Shown one piece after another: positions 17,424 through 25,770 of a stretch of 64,000 bases of DNA; the stretch's first letter is position 1, and every line of letters begins with the position of its first letter. Source of the DNA: Lachnospiraceae bacterium. GTDB taxonomy: Bacteria; Bacillota; Clostridia; Lachnospirales; Lachnospiraceae. The translations under genes were made by a program, and so were the position numbers. The notes under the pieces were generated by a model. That model ran no database searches and was not told the origin of the DNA. It was given only the letters and a program-made list of their open reading frames with translations. The stretch spans positions 1-64,000 of the forward strand of contig JAFUYB010000051.1 of NCBI GenBank assembly GCA_017470735.1, given 5' to 3'.

Positions 17424-18233
17424 ATGTATGGAGCAATATTAGGCGACATCATCGGATCGCCATATGAATTTGATCGCGGCAACAAAACGAAAGATTTTCC
17501 GTTGTTTACAGATCAATCCCATTATACAGATGACACGGTTATGACAATAGCGATAGCAGATGCGCTTTTATGTGTGGGACAGTATGACATCGGGAATGCG
17601 GATGATGTGGACAAAATCGAAAAAATGGTTATTGAAAAAATGCGCTTATGGGGACAAAAATATCCTCACGCTGGGTATGGCTGGATGTTTTCGCAATGGC
17701 TGCAGACAGAAAATCCAAAACCGTATGGCAGTTATGGAAACGGATCTGCAATGAGGGTGTCTTCTGTCGGCTGGCTCTATGATTCTTTAAATCAGACAAG
17801 GGTGACGGCTGATTTGACTGCGAAAGTGACACATGATCATCCCGAAGGGAGAATGGGTGCTGATTGTGTGGCATCTGTCATATATATGGCACGGTCTGGA
17901 AATAGTAAACGGGATATACGGGATTGGGTTCAGGGACATTATTACGGAAAGCTGAAAACCTGTGATGAAATCCGTCCGAAATATTATCATCAGGAAAGTT
18001 GTCAGCATACAGTACCTGAAGCAGTCTCTGCATTTTTAGAAGGTGAAGATTTTGAGGATGTTATCCGCAACGCGGTATCATTAGGCGGAGATTGTGATAC
18101 ATTGACTTGCATTGCGGGCGCGATAGCAGAAGCGTATTTTGGTGTGCCGGAGGTGTTGAAAGAGGAATGTTTAAACCGAATAGAAGATGATATGCGGGAA
18201 GTTTTGTTGAAATTCGACAAAAAACGGTTATAA
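17424..18233 (+). CDS. ADP-ribosylglycohydrolase family protein
   Basis: A 269-residue cytosolic protein of the ARH/DraG family, which removes ADP-ribose from proteins or small molecules using two metal ions. The metal-site motifs are present: GAILGDIIGSPYEF at the start, YTDDTVMTIA, and GGDCDTLTCIAGAIA near the end. NGSAMRVSSVGWLYD and VTHDHPEG are also typical. The length is normal. It starts 40 bases after the macro gene with AAAGGAACC before the ATG, so it can be one operon with VWA and macro. The target is unknown, and no ADP-ribosyltransferase gene lies nearby. Confidence 0.9.
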   Translation: MYGAILGDIIGSPYEFDRGNKTKDFPLFTDQSHYTDDTVMTIAIADALLCVGQYDIGNADDVDKIEKMVIEKMRLWGQKYPHAGYGWMFSQWLQTENPKPYGSYGNGSAMRVSSVGWLYDSLNQTRVTADLTAKVTHDHPEGRMGADCVASVIYMARSGNSKRDIRDWVQGHYYGKLKTCDEIRPKYYHQESCQHTVPEAVSAFLEGEDFEDVIRNAVSLGGDCDTLTCIAGAIAEAYFGVPEVLKEECLNRIEDDMREVLLKFDKKRL

Positions 18234-18259
18234 ATCCCCTGAATCCTTCATTTTCCACC

Positions 18260-18289
18260 TTGACATCCCACCCCTGATTATGGTAGATT
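18260..18289 (+). promoter_or_regulatory. Probable promoter of the rplU operon
   Basis: A consensus -35 TTGACA at 18260-18265 is followed after 18 bases by TAGATT at 18284-18289. It lies about 90 bases before the rplU start. The -10 element is imperfect. Confidence 0.55.
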
Positions 18290-18294
18290 ATAGC

Positions 18295-18379
18295 AGTATG
18301 CCGCACGGCGAGGTCTGTTAAGTATACCCAGGCAGGGCATCACCGCAGCCGGCGAGTAATGACAAAAGGAGGTTACCAG
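18295..18379 (+). ncRNA. Candidate L21-type ribosomal protein leader
   Basis: The untranslated leader between the promoter and rplU is G+C-rich and self-complementary in places (CCGCACGGCGAGG, then GCAGGGCATCACCGCAGCCGGCGAG) just before the ribosome site GGAGG. In Firmicutes rplU is commonly autoregulated through a structured leader. The position and length fit, but I could not verify the family consensus. Confidence 0.35.
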
Positions 18380-18688
18380 ATGTACGCAATTATTGCAACA
18401 GGTGGTAAGCAGTACAAAGTATCAGAAGGCGATGTCATTACCATTGAGAAGCTGCCGAGCGAGGCAGGAGACACCGTCACCTTTGATCAGGTGCTTGCCA
18501 TCGGAGGAGACGAATTCAAGGCAGGTGATCCGACGGTCGCAGGCGCGACAGTAGAGGGTTCCGTATTGCGGAACGGCCGCGCGAAGAAAGTGATCGTTTA
18601 CCGTTTCAAGCCGAAGAAGGGCTATCACAAGAAGCAGGGACACCGTCAGAGCTTTACGACTGTAAAGATTTCCAAGATCAACGCATAA
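18380..18688 (+). CDS. rplU: Ribosomal protein L21
   Basis: 102 residues, the normal length, opening [20 protein letters not shown] and ending in the basic [13 protein letters not shown] segment that contacts 23S rRNA. I start it at 18380, where GGAGG lies seven bases upstream, discarding a seven-residue extension. It is the first gene of the rplU-prp-rpmA operon, which makes two large-subunit proteins and the protease that matures one of them. Confidence 0.98.
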   Translation: MYAIIATGGKQYKVSEGDVITIEKLPSEAGDTVTFDQVLAIGGDEFKAGDPTVAGATVEGSVLRNGRAKKVIVYRFKPKKGYHKKQGHRQSFTTVKISKINA

Positions 18689-18694
18689 CAGCCG

Positions 18695-19027
18695 ATGATT
18701 TCCATTACCATAGAGAAATCCGGTGAAGCCTACCGCAAAGTATCATGCATAGGACACGCAGGCTTTGCACAGTCCGGCACGGATATCGTCTGCGCGGCAG
18801 CGAGTGTCCTTGTCATCAATACCTTAAATGCGATCGAAGCATTGACGGACACGACATTTGAAGCCGTCTCTGAGAAAGAGACCGGCAAACTCGTTGCTCA
18901 TTTTACGGACGGCATATCGGATCAGGCGACATTGCTTTTGGATGCGATGGTGATGGGACTTTCGGAAATGACAAGACAGTACGGACAGCGTTATATTACC
19001 TTAGAAGTCAAGGAGGCAGCATTATGA
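18695..19027 (+). CDS. prp: Ribosomal-processing cysteine protease Prp
   Basis: A 110-residue protein of the YsxB/Prp family. The catalytic pair is visible as His21 and Cys33 in [20 protein letters not shown]. In Firmicutes this enzyme removes the N-terminal extension of L27, which is essential for ribosome function. The L27 gene immediately downstream has such an extension. It begins six bases after the rplU stop with no strong ribosome site of its own, suggesting coupled translation, and its TGA overlaps the rpmA start by four bases. Confidence 0.93.
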   Translation: MISITIEKSGEAYRKVSCIGHAGFAQSGTDIVCAAASVLVINTLNAIEALTDTTFEAVSEKETGKLVAHFTDGISDQATLLLDAMVMGLSEMTRQYGQRYITLEVKEAAL

Positions 19028-19314
19028 TGAAATTAGATCTTCAGTTCTTTGCCCACAAAAAAGGAATGGGTTCCACGAAGAACGGACGCGATTCTGAGTC
19101 AAAGCGTCTTGGGGCAAAGAGGGCAGACGGACAGTTTATCACGGCAGGCAGCGTTATTTACCGTCAGCGCGGTACCCGTATCCATCCCGGCGTGAATGTT
19201 GGACGGGGCGGGGATGACACCTTGTTTGCAAAGGCAGACGGCATCCTGCGTTTTGAGCGCAAGGGCCGTAACCGCAAGCAGGCATCGGTTTATCCGGTAG
19301 CAGCCGCTGAGTAA
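19024..19314 (+). CDS. rpmA: Ribosomal protein L27 with a cleavable N-terminal extension
   Basis: 96 residues. The start [20 protein letters not shown] shows the Prp site: cleavage after the FF pair would expose AHKKGMG, the conserved N-terminus that reaches the peptidyl-transferase centre. The rest ([20 protein letters not shown]) is typical L27. I use the first ATG because it places the LDLQFF motif as in Bacillus L27. It is the last gene of the operon before a terminator. Confidence 0.97.
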   Translation: MMKLDLQFFAHKKGMGSTKNGRDSESKRLGAKRADGQFITAGSVIYRQRGTRIHPGVNVGRGGDDTLFAKADGILRFERKGRNRKQASVYPVAAAE

Positions 19315-19338
19315 GCAGTCAAACAGTTTAAAACGACG

Positions 19339-19375
19339 GAACCCGACTTGTCTGAAGCCGGGTTCTTGTTTTACT
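19339..19375 (+). terminator. Rho-independent terminator of rplU-prp-rpmA
   Basis: GAACCCG at 19339-19345 pairs with CGGGTTC at 19359-19365, with extra ACTT/GAAG-type pairing inside. It is followed by TTGTTTTACTTT. It lies 25 bases after the rpmA stop. Confidence 0.8.
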
Positions 19376-19424
19376 TTAATGAAGTTTTTTTGATATATTT
19401 TGTTGAAATAAGATACCACATTAA

Positions 19425-20720
<1,296 letters not shown>

Positions 20721-20780
20721 AGCAGTAGCGTTTAACTATGATGAATCATCCAAATGGCATATATTGGAAAGGAATTTGCA

Positions 20781-21068
20781 ATGAACAATAAACAGCGTGC
20801 CTATCTGTCGTCGCTCGCGTCAAAGGAGCCGACCATTTTGCAGATTGGCAAGGCGGATCTGACCCCTGAAATCGTCGATGCCTGCAATGAAGCGATCGAC
20901 AAGCGGGAGCTGATCAAGGTCGGTGTTTTAAAAAACTGTTTTTCTGATCCAAAAGATTTGGCGGAAGTACTGGCAGAGCGTACCCGTTCTGAAGTCGTGC
21001 GTGTGATCGGGAAAAAAATTATCCTGTACCGTCCGGCAAAAAAGCCCGTAATCACACTCCCGAATTAA
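20781..21068 (+). CDS. yhbY: YhbY-family RNA-binding (CRM domain) protein
   Basis: A 95-residue single CRM-domain protein: MNNKQRAYLSSLASKEPTIL, QIGKADLTPEIVDAC and RELIKVGVLKNC. It contains the basic GKKIILYRP end that contacts pre-50S rRNA in this family. I start it at 20781 because GGAAAGGAA precedes it and the upstream nine codons are not family-like. It lies between obg and nadD, the common Clostridia order. Confidence 0.93.
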   Translation: MNNKQRAYLSSLASKEPTILQIGKADLTPEIVDACNEAIDKRELIKVGVLKNCFSDPKDLAEVLAERTRSEVVRVIGKKIILYRPAKKPVITLPN

Positions 21069-21086
21069 GAAAAGGCAGATAATTCT

Positions 21087-22283
21087 ATGGGAAAAATCGG
21101 AATTTACGGCGGAACATTTGATCCTGTCCACAACGGACATCTGTATCTGGCGAAAGCAGCAAAGGAACAGCTCGGGCTTGACGAGATCTGGTGGATCGTC
21201 AGCGGCAACCCGCCTCATAAGGATGATGCGGTCACCGGCCGCAGGATGCGCTATGATATGTGTGCGCTGGCACTCGCTGAAAATGAGGATATGGCGCTCA
21301 AAGACTTTGAGATGAGCCGTTCGACAGAGTGTTACAGCTACGAATTGCTGGAATGGCTGCACGAAAAGTTTCCGCAGCATAAATTTTATTTTATCATGGG
21401 AGAGGACTCACTGGATCTGTTTCCGGCATGGGTGCATCCTGAACGGATCGCGGCTTTGGCCTCGCTTGTCGCAGCCGTCCGCAAGGAAAGCCCTGATTCA
21501 GCGGATATGGAACAGACCTCGGAAATGATCCGAAGCCGTTTCCACACAGATGTCTATCTGCTTCAGACCGAAAATGTGCCGATTTCCTCGACGAATCTGC
21601 GGGAATCGGTGCGACAGGGGAAAGCGATTGCCGATTTCGTGCCGGGGGCAGTGGAAGAGTATATCCGCAGTCATGGATTGTATCAGACACGGGATTATCC
21701 TGATATTCAGACAATCCGCTCCGATCTGCACCACCGTCTTAAGCCGGGGCGTTATCGCCATACGATCGGGGTAATGGAAACGGCGGCCAATTTGGCAATG
21801 CGCTATTGTATGCCGGTGGAAAAGTTGCGGCTTGCAGGGCTGCTGCACGACTGCGCGAAATGTTATGACAATGAAGAGCTTTTGAAACGCTGTCAAAAAT
21901 ATGGACTTGCCATAACAGAGGCAGAGCAGCGGTCGCCACATCTGCTTCACGCTAAGGTTGGCGCGTATCTGGCAGAGCACAGGTATCAGGTGACAGATCC
22001 GGATATCGTAAATGCCATCCGGTTTCATACGACGGGCAATCCGGCGATGACCTTAACAGAACAGATCATCTTCATCGCCGACTATATTGAGCCAAACCGT
22101 GACAGGGCGAGGCGGCTCACTGAAATCCGGCAGCTTGCGTACAGCGATCCGGATGTATGTACACTGATGATATTGGAGGATACGATCGCCTATTTAAAAG
22201 AAAAAGCGCAGCCGATGGACCAGGCGACCGTAGAGACTTACCAATACTATAAAGAAAAGCTGGGGAAAACGACTTTCCAGTGA
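21087..22283 (+). CDS. nadD-yqeK: Fused NadD adenylyltransferase and YqeK HD phosphohydrolase
   Basis: A 398-residue fusion. Residues 1 to about 200 are nicotinate-nucleotide adenylyltransferase, making deamido-NAD from NaMN and ATP: GIYGGTFDPVHNGHLYLA with the H-x-G-H type nucleotide site, and ISSTNLRESVRQGK. Residues from about 213 are a YqeK-type HD domain: GRYRHTIGVMETAA, LLHDCAKCYDN, HAKVGAYLAE and HTTGNPAMT carry the metal ligands. YqeK enzymes cleave diadenosine tetraphosphate. In Bacillus these are separate adjacent genes, and here one frame covers both with no stop or start between. The next gene, rsfS, keeps the usual order. Confidence 0.93.
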   Translation: MGKIGIYGGTFDPVHNGHLYLAKAAKEQLGLDEIWWIVSGNPPHKDDAVTGRRMRYDMCALALAENEDMALKDFEMSRSTECYSYELLEWLHEKFPQHKFYFIMGEDSLDLFPAWVHPERIAALASLVAAVRKESPDSADMEQTSEMIRSRFHTDVYLLQTENVPISSTNLRESVRQGKAIADFVPGAVEEYIRSHGLYQTRDYPDIQTIRSDLHHRLKPGRYRHTIGVMETAANLAMRYCMPVEKLRLAGLLHDCAKCYDNEELLKRCQKYGLAITEAEQRSPHLLHAKVGAYLAEHRYQVTDPDIVNAIRFHTTGNPAMTLTEQIIFIADYIEPNRDRARRLTEIRQLAYSDPDVCTLMILEDTIAYLKEKAQPMDQATVETYQYYKEKLGKTTFQ

Positions 22284-22350
22284 TATGTTGCTTTGTAAAA
22301 TTTATGACTGTAATTTGCGGACAGTATCGTTTTAGCAAAAAAGGAGCATT

Positions 22351-22707
22351 ATGAACCAGGAACAATCCAAAGAACTTGTCAAAAAAATTTATGACGCGTT
22401 GGACGGCAAAAAAGCAGTGGATATCCGCATCATCGATATCCGCGATATTACGGTGGTAGCAGATTATTTTGTCATCGCATCCGCTGCGAATCCGCTGCAG
22501 ATGGCGGCACTGCAGGACGCTGTCGACGAAGTGATGTTCAAAAACGGCATCCAGTCCAAGCAGGTAGAAGGAAACAAAAATTCCACCTGGCTGCTGATGG
22601 ATTATGAAGACATCATTGTCCACTTGTTCTCATCCGAAGACCGGATCTTTTATGATCTGGAGCGTATCTGGCAGGATGGGGTACAGGTGTCGCCGGAAGA
22701 TCTGTAA
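22351..22707 (+). CDS. rsfS: Ribosomal silencing factor RsfS
   Basis: 118 residues, normal length, with the family signatures DIRIIDIRDITVVADYFVIA, the conserved WLLMDYEDIIVHLF, and FYDLERIWQDG near the end. RsfS binds L14 and blocks subunit joining when nutrients are short. AAAAAAGGAG precedes the ATG. It follows nadD-yqeK by 67 bases. Confidence 0.97.
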   Translation: MNQEQSKELVKKIYDALDGKKAVDIRIIDIRDITVVADYFVIASAANPLQMAALQDAVDEVMFKNGIQSKQVEGNKNSTWLLMDYEDIIVHLFSSEDRIFYDLERIWQDGVQVSPEDL

Positions 22708-22714
22708 TATAATC

Positions 22715-22770
22715 ATAAAATAGAATTTTGCTTGTGGAATTCCCTGCAAAAGCGCAGATTTGCGAAGCAA
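22715..22770 (+). repeat. Three-hairpin repeat element, copy 1 (degenerate)
   Basis: This 56-base stretch matches, apart from a few substitutions, the stretch at 52270-52325 in the same orientation. It contains the same three back-to-back stems, here partly mismatched: GAATTTTGCTTGTGGAATTC, then CTGCAAAAGCGCAG, then ATTTGCGAAGCAA. It lies between rsfS and a terminator. No coding role is seen. Confidence 0.8.
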
Positions 22771-22787
22771 TTTCCTATAAGGAAAAC

Positions 22788-22824
22788 ACCGACCGGGAGC
22801 GCAGCAAGCTCTGGTCGGTATTTT
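22788..22824. terminator. Terminator between convergent rsfS and lexA
   Basis: ACCGACC at 22788-22794 pairs with GGTCGGT at 22813-22819, extended inside by GGAGC with GCTC. ATTTTC follows on the plus strand, and GTTTTCC on the minus strand. It can stop transcription from both sides. Confidence 0.75.
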
Positions 22825-22870
22825 CATGCGGTAGGAACTAGTGCCAGCCGGTTCCAAATAAATGGATGCA

Positions 22871-23491
22871 CTAGAAGAAGCGGAACACGCCGAATACCTT
22901 GCCTAAAATCTGGCATTGGCTGCCTGGCAGAATGATTGGCTCCATGTAGTCATTTTCCGGCTGCAGGCGGATATGACCGTCCTCTTTATAAAAGGTCTTT
23001 ACTGTAGCGGAATCATCCACAAGCGCTACGACCATGTCACCATTTCTCGCGTCCTGCGCCTGCTCAACCATGATAATGTCACCGTCGAGAATGCCGGCAT
23101 TGATCATGGATTCTCCCTTTACTTTCAGCATAAAGGACTGCTTGTTGGGCATGTATTCGGATGGGATAGGGAAATACTGGTCAATGTTCTCAACTGCCAA
23201 AAGAGGCTGCCCCGCAGCTACCGTACCGACGAGAGGCACATTAACCACCTCCCGGCGGGAGATGTTGAAATTGTCATCGATGATCTCAATCGCGCGGGGC
23301 TTGGTCGGATCCCGGCGGATATAGCCCGCGCGCTCAAGCTTCTCCAAATGGGAAAACACAGAAGATGTGGACTTCAGATGAACCCGCTCGCACATCTCAC
23401 GCACCGACGGAGGATATCCTCTGTTCAGAATCTCTTCCTTTATATACTCCAGAATCTCACGCTGCTTGTCGGAAATCTTGCCATACTCCAT
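22871..23491 (-). CDS. lexA: SOS repressor LexA
   Basis: A 206-residue repressor. The N-terminal winged helix reads ISDKQREILEYIKEEILNRG then PPSVREMCERVHLKSTSSVF. The self-cleavage site is Ala93-Gly94 (GTVAAGQPL), and the catalytic pair is Ser128 (VKGESMI) and Lys165 (SATVKTF), so it can be inactivated through RecA. I start it at 23491 because GGGAGG lies six bases upstream, discarding a 19-residue extension. It is divergent from a LysM division inhibitor, as lexA and yneA are in Bacillus. Confidence 0.97.
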   Translation of the reverse strand: MEYGKISDKQREILEYIKEEILNRGYPPSVREMCERVHLKSTSSVFSHLEKLERAGYIRRDPTKPRAIEIIDDNFNISRREVVNVPLVGTVAAGQPLLAVENIDQYFPIPSEYMPNKQSFMLKVKGESMINAGILDGDIIMVEQAQDARNGDMVVALVDDSATVKTFYKEDGHIRLQPENDYMEPIILPGSQCQILGKVFGVFRFF

Positions 23492-23536
23492 AAAATCCTC
23501 CCAAAACTGTGTTTCGTTGCTTACGATGTATATGGT

Positions 23537-23583
23537 ATCATACTTCAACTAAGAATGCAAACAAATTTTCGCAAAAATTTGTT
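23537..23583 (-). promoter_or_regulatory. lexA promoter with a perfect inverted repeat
   Basis: Read on the minus strand, TTGTTT (23564-23559) and TATGAT (23542-23537) are 16 bases apart. The -35 overlaps a perfect 10-base inverted repeat, AACAAATTTT / AAAATTTGTT, at 23560-23583. The repeat is not the standard LexA box but is well placed to be a repressor site. Confidence 0.5.
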
Positions 23584-23592
23584 CGATATTTA

Positions 23593-23639
23593 TTGACAAA
23601 CAGTTGTTCTGGTAATATAATGCAATAGAACAAAAGTTC
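23593..23639 (+). promoter_or_regulatory. SOS promoter of the yneA-like gene with LexA boxes
   Basis: TTGACA (23593-23598) and TATAAT (23616-23621) are 17 bases apart, a perfect consensus promoter. GAACAAAAGTTC at 23628-23639 fits the Gram-positive LexA box GAAC-N4-GTTC and lies at the expected transcription start. A second near-match, AAACAGTTGTTC (23598-23609), sits between the promoter elements. LexA bound here would block transcription. Confidence 0.8.
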
Positions 23640-23667
23640 CCAAACATATTATCGAAAGAGGTTTGCC

Positions 23668-24039
23668 ATGACGAGGACAGATTATCGGATTATCAAGAGA
23701 GATTTGCACAAGGAGAAGATGCTCATGCTGTACCGGACCGCCGCCATGATCTTATGCAGCATGCTTCTCCTTGTCGTCATGGTGAGCGTTATGACGACCA
23801 ATGCCAGCGACGATATTGCGGATCCGCGCGTAAAGTATTATACTTCAGTCAAAGTAGAAGAGGGAGACAGTCTGTGGAATCTGAGCGAGCGCTTTATGTC
23901 TGACGAGTACGGAGACCGTTTTGCATATGTCCGTGAAGTACAGCAATTAAATCACCTGTCAGACGGTCAGACGCTTCATGAGGGTGCCTTTCTGGTCTTT
24001 CCATATTACAGCTCGGAGCTTATTGTGGAGACTGAATGA
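23668..24039 (+). CDS. LysM membrane protein, YneA-like SOS division suppressor
   Basis: A 123-residue protein with one N-terminal membrane helix (AAMILCSMLLLVVMVSVMTT) and an outside LysM domain (VKVEEGDSLWNLSERFMSDE, LNHLSDGQTLHEGAFLVFPY). This is the architecture of YneA, which halts cell division during the SOS response. It is divergent from lexA and its promoter carries a LexA-box-like site, which strongly supports the same role. The sequence alone cannot show which division protein it touches. Confidence 0.85.
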   Translation: MTRTDYRIIKRDLHKEKMLMLYRTAAMILCSMLLLVVMVSVMTTNASDDIADPRVKYYTSVKVEEGDSLWNLSERFMSDEYGDRFAYVREVQQLNHLSDGQTLHEGAFLVFPYYSSELIVETE

Positions 24040-24113
24040 TTGATTTTTATAGAGATTTTTTCAGCGCCTATTGTAATCAGAATTCCAGGAGCATCATTTG
24101 AAATGAGAATGAT

Positions 24114-24392
24114 ATGGACAATTTCACTTATATTTTAGAATGCAATGATGGCAGTTATTACTGTGGATGGACCAATGATCTGCATGCCCGTATAGCCAGT
24201 CATAATGCCGGTAAAGGCGGCAAATACACACGCAGCCGTCTGCCGGTCAAATTGGTCTATTACGAAGCATTCCCGACCAAGGAAGAAGCCATGAGCCGTG
24301 AATGGCATATCAAGAAGCTGTCCCGTGCAGAAAAAATCCAATTGATCCGGGGCTATGCGGATCATTATGTTTCTGATCCGATAATGCTATAA
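24114..24392 (+). CDS. GIY-YIG nuclease-domain protein (UPF0213/YazA-like)
   Basis: A 92-residue protein that is one GIY-YIG domain: FTYILECNDGSYYCGWTNDL gives the two-motif core (YIL and YCG variants), then RIASHNAGKGGKYTRSRLPV with the conserved Arg and His, and FPTKEEAMSREWHIKKL with the metal-binding Glu. The family is widespread, and its cellular role is poorly known, possibly DNA end processing. It follows the yneA-like gene by 74 bases on the same strand, raising the possibility of SOS co-expression. Confidence 0.9.
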   Translation: MDNFTYILECNDGSYYCGWTNDLHARIASHNAGKGGKYTRSRLPVKLVYYEAFPTKEEAMSREWHIKKLSRAEKIQLIRGYADHYVSDPIML

Positions 24393-24491
24393 GGGACATA
24401 GCTTTCGAGAATTTTCATTCTTATTCCAGACATTTGATAATTTTTGTAAATGACTTTACAAGAGAGCAGTTGTGTGCTAAAATATATCTAT

Positions 24492-24505
24492 CAGATAAAT
24501 ATCTG
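24492..24505. promoter_or_regulatory. Palindrome upstream of the recombinase gene
   Basis: CAGATA-AA-TATCTG is a perfect palindrome 50 bases before the recombinase start, inside a longer A+T-rich stretch with more ATCxGATA-type repeats. It may be an operator. No protein is assigned. Confidence 0.35.
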
Positions 24506-24555
24506 TTTATCCGATAAAAAGCAGTTGTTCCGACTAGAAAGGACGATATCCACAT

Positions 24556-25620
24556 ATGGGCAAGGATTCCACATTTTACAAGGACAAAGCCAGAAATCAA
24601 AAGCTGTTGCTCCGGTCATTGATCGATCAGCTACCGCAGCCTGCGACAGATTTCATATACAGCAAGGAAGTCACGACTCAGACCAGCACATTGATTTCAT
24701 ATTCGTATGATCTGTTGACTTTTTTTACATTTATGCAGGACAACAATCCATCTTGCCGCAATATCGAGATCAAGGATTTCAATTTCGATATCCTAAAGCG
24801 GATTGAGCCTGAGGATGTCATTGAGTACCAACGCTATTTAGAGCTGAATGTTGACAAGGATCATCCGCACGAAAACAGCAAAAAGGCGATTGCCCGGAAA
24901 ATGTCTCCACTGCGCGGCATGTTCCATTATCATTTCCTGCACAAGCACATCGATGAGGATCCGATGCAGTTTGTTCCGCTGCCAAAGCTAAAAAAGGACA
25001 AAAACATTGTCCGGATGAACAATTACGAAGTCCGGGCTATTTTAGATGCCATTGAGCACGGCAACGAACAGATGTCCGACCGTCAGAAAAAATACTGTGA
25101 AAAGACGAAGAAACGCGATCTGGCGATCCTGACATTGATGCTTGGAACAGGTATTCGGGTCTCTGAATGCAACGGTTTGGATATTGAAGATGTTGATCTA
25201 AAAGTCAACTCATTCAATATCGTCCGAAAAGGCGGTGGGCAGGATGTTCTCTATTTTGGTGAAGATGTTCATGAAGTTTTGGCAGATTATATTAACACAG
25301 AACGCGCTCTGATGAATCCAAGGGAAGGACATGAAAAGGCACTGTTTTTCTCTCTGCAGGGCAAACGGATGAGTGTGGATGCCATCGAAAAACTGGTCAA
25401 AAAATACGCCAGGATGGTCGTTCCGAACAAGAAAATCACGCCGCACAAGCTTCGGAGCACCTTTGGCACTGCCCTATACCGGGAAACCGGCGACATCCGT
25501 CTCGTTGCTGACGTGCTTGGGCACAACAATATCAATACGACGATTGATTACTACGCTGCAATCGAAGACGAACACAAACGGCAGGCGGCAGGGGCTGTCG
25601 ATTACCGCAGAAATGATTGA
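24556..25620 (+). CDS. Tyrosine recombinase (XerC/XerD-like)
   Basis: A 354-residue protein with an N-terminal SAM-like core-binding domain and a C-terminal catalytic domain. The catalytic residues are in place: Arg in LGTGIRVSECNGL, His and Arg in ITPHKLRSTF, His in LGHNNINTTIDYY and the nucleophile Tyr in that same motif. The length is somewhat above the usual 300. No excisionase, transposon ends or phage genes flank it, so a housekeeping Xer role (chromosome dimer resolution) is more likely than an integrase. I could not find a dif site. Confidence 0.88.
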   Translation: MGKDSTFYKDKARNQKLLLRSLIDQLPQPATDFIYSKEVTTQTSTLISYSYDLLTFFTFMQDNNPSCRNIEIKDFNFDILKRIEPEDVIEYQRYLELNVDKDHPHENSKKAIARKMSPLRGMFHYHFLHKHIDEDPMQFVPLPKLKKDKNIVRMNNYEVRAILDAIEHGNEQMSDRQKKYCEKTKKRDLAILTLMLGTGIRVSECNGLDIEDVDLKVNSFNIVRKGGGQDVLYFGEDVHEVLADYINTERALMNPREGHEKALFFSLQGKRMSVDAIEKLVKKYARMVVPNKKITPHKLRSTFGTALYRETGDIRLVADVLGHNNINTTIDYYAAIEDEHKRQAAGAVDYRRND

Positions 25621-25770
25621 ATCCGGCATTTTTATCTTATTTTAGGAAGCCATTATTGACCCATTACTATAGTAACATGTTATGATATTTCTATATCTAC
25701 ACATATGGTAGCACTTCATTCCTTTAACGGGATGATACATTTACTTATGTGGGCAAGAAAGGAGTTCCTA

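Noticed and set aside
22916-23596. Long open frame of about 226 codons on the strand opposite lexA
   Set aside because: It is an antisense shadow of the well-supported lexA gene and its codon pattern follows from that gene.
24556-25620. Treating the tyrosine recombinase as a phage or integrative-element integrase
   Set aside because: No attachment-site repeats, excisionase, relaxase or phage genes flank it, and its neighbours are housekeeping or small isolated genes.
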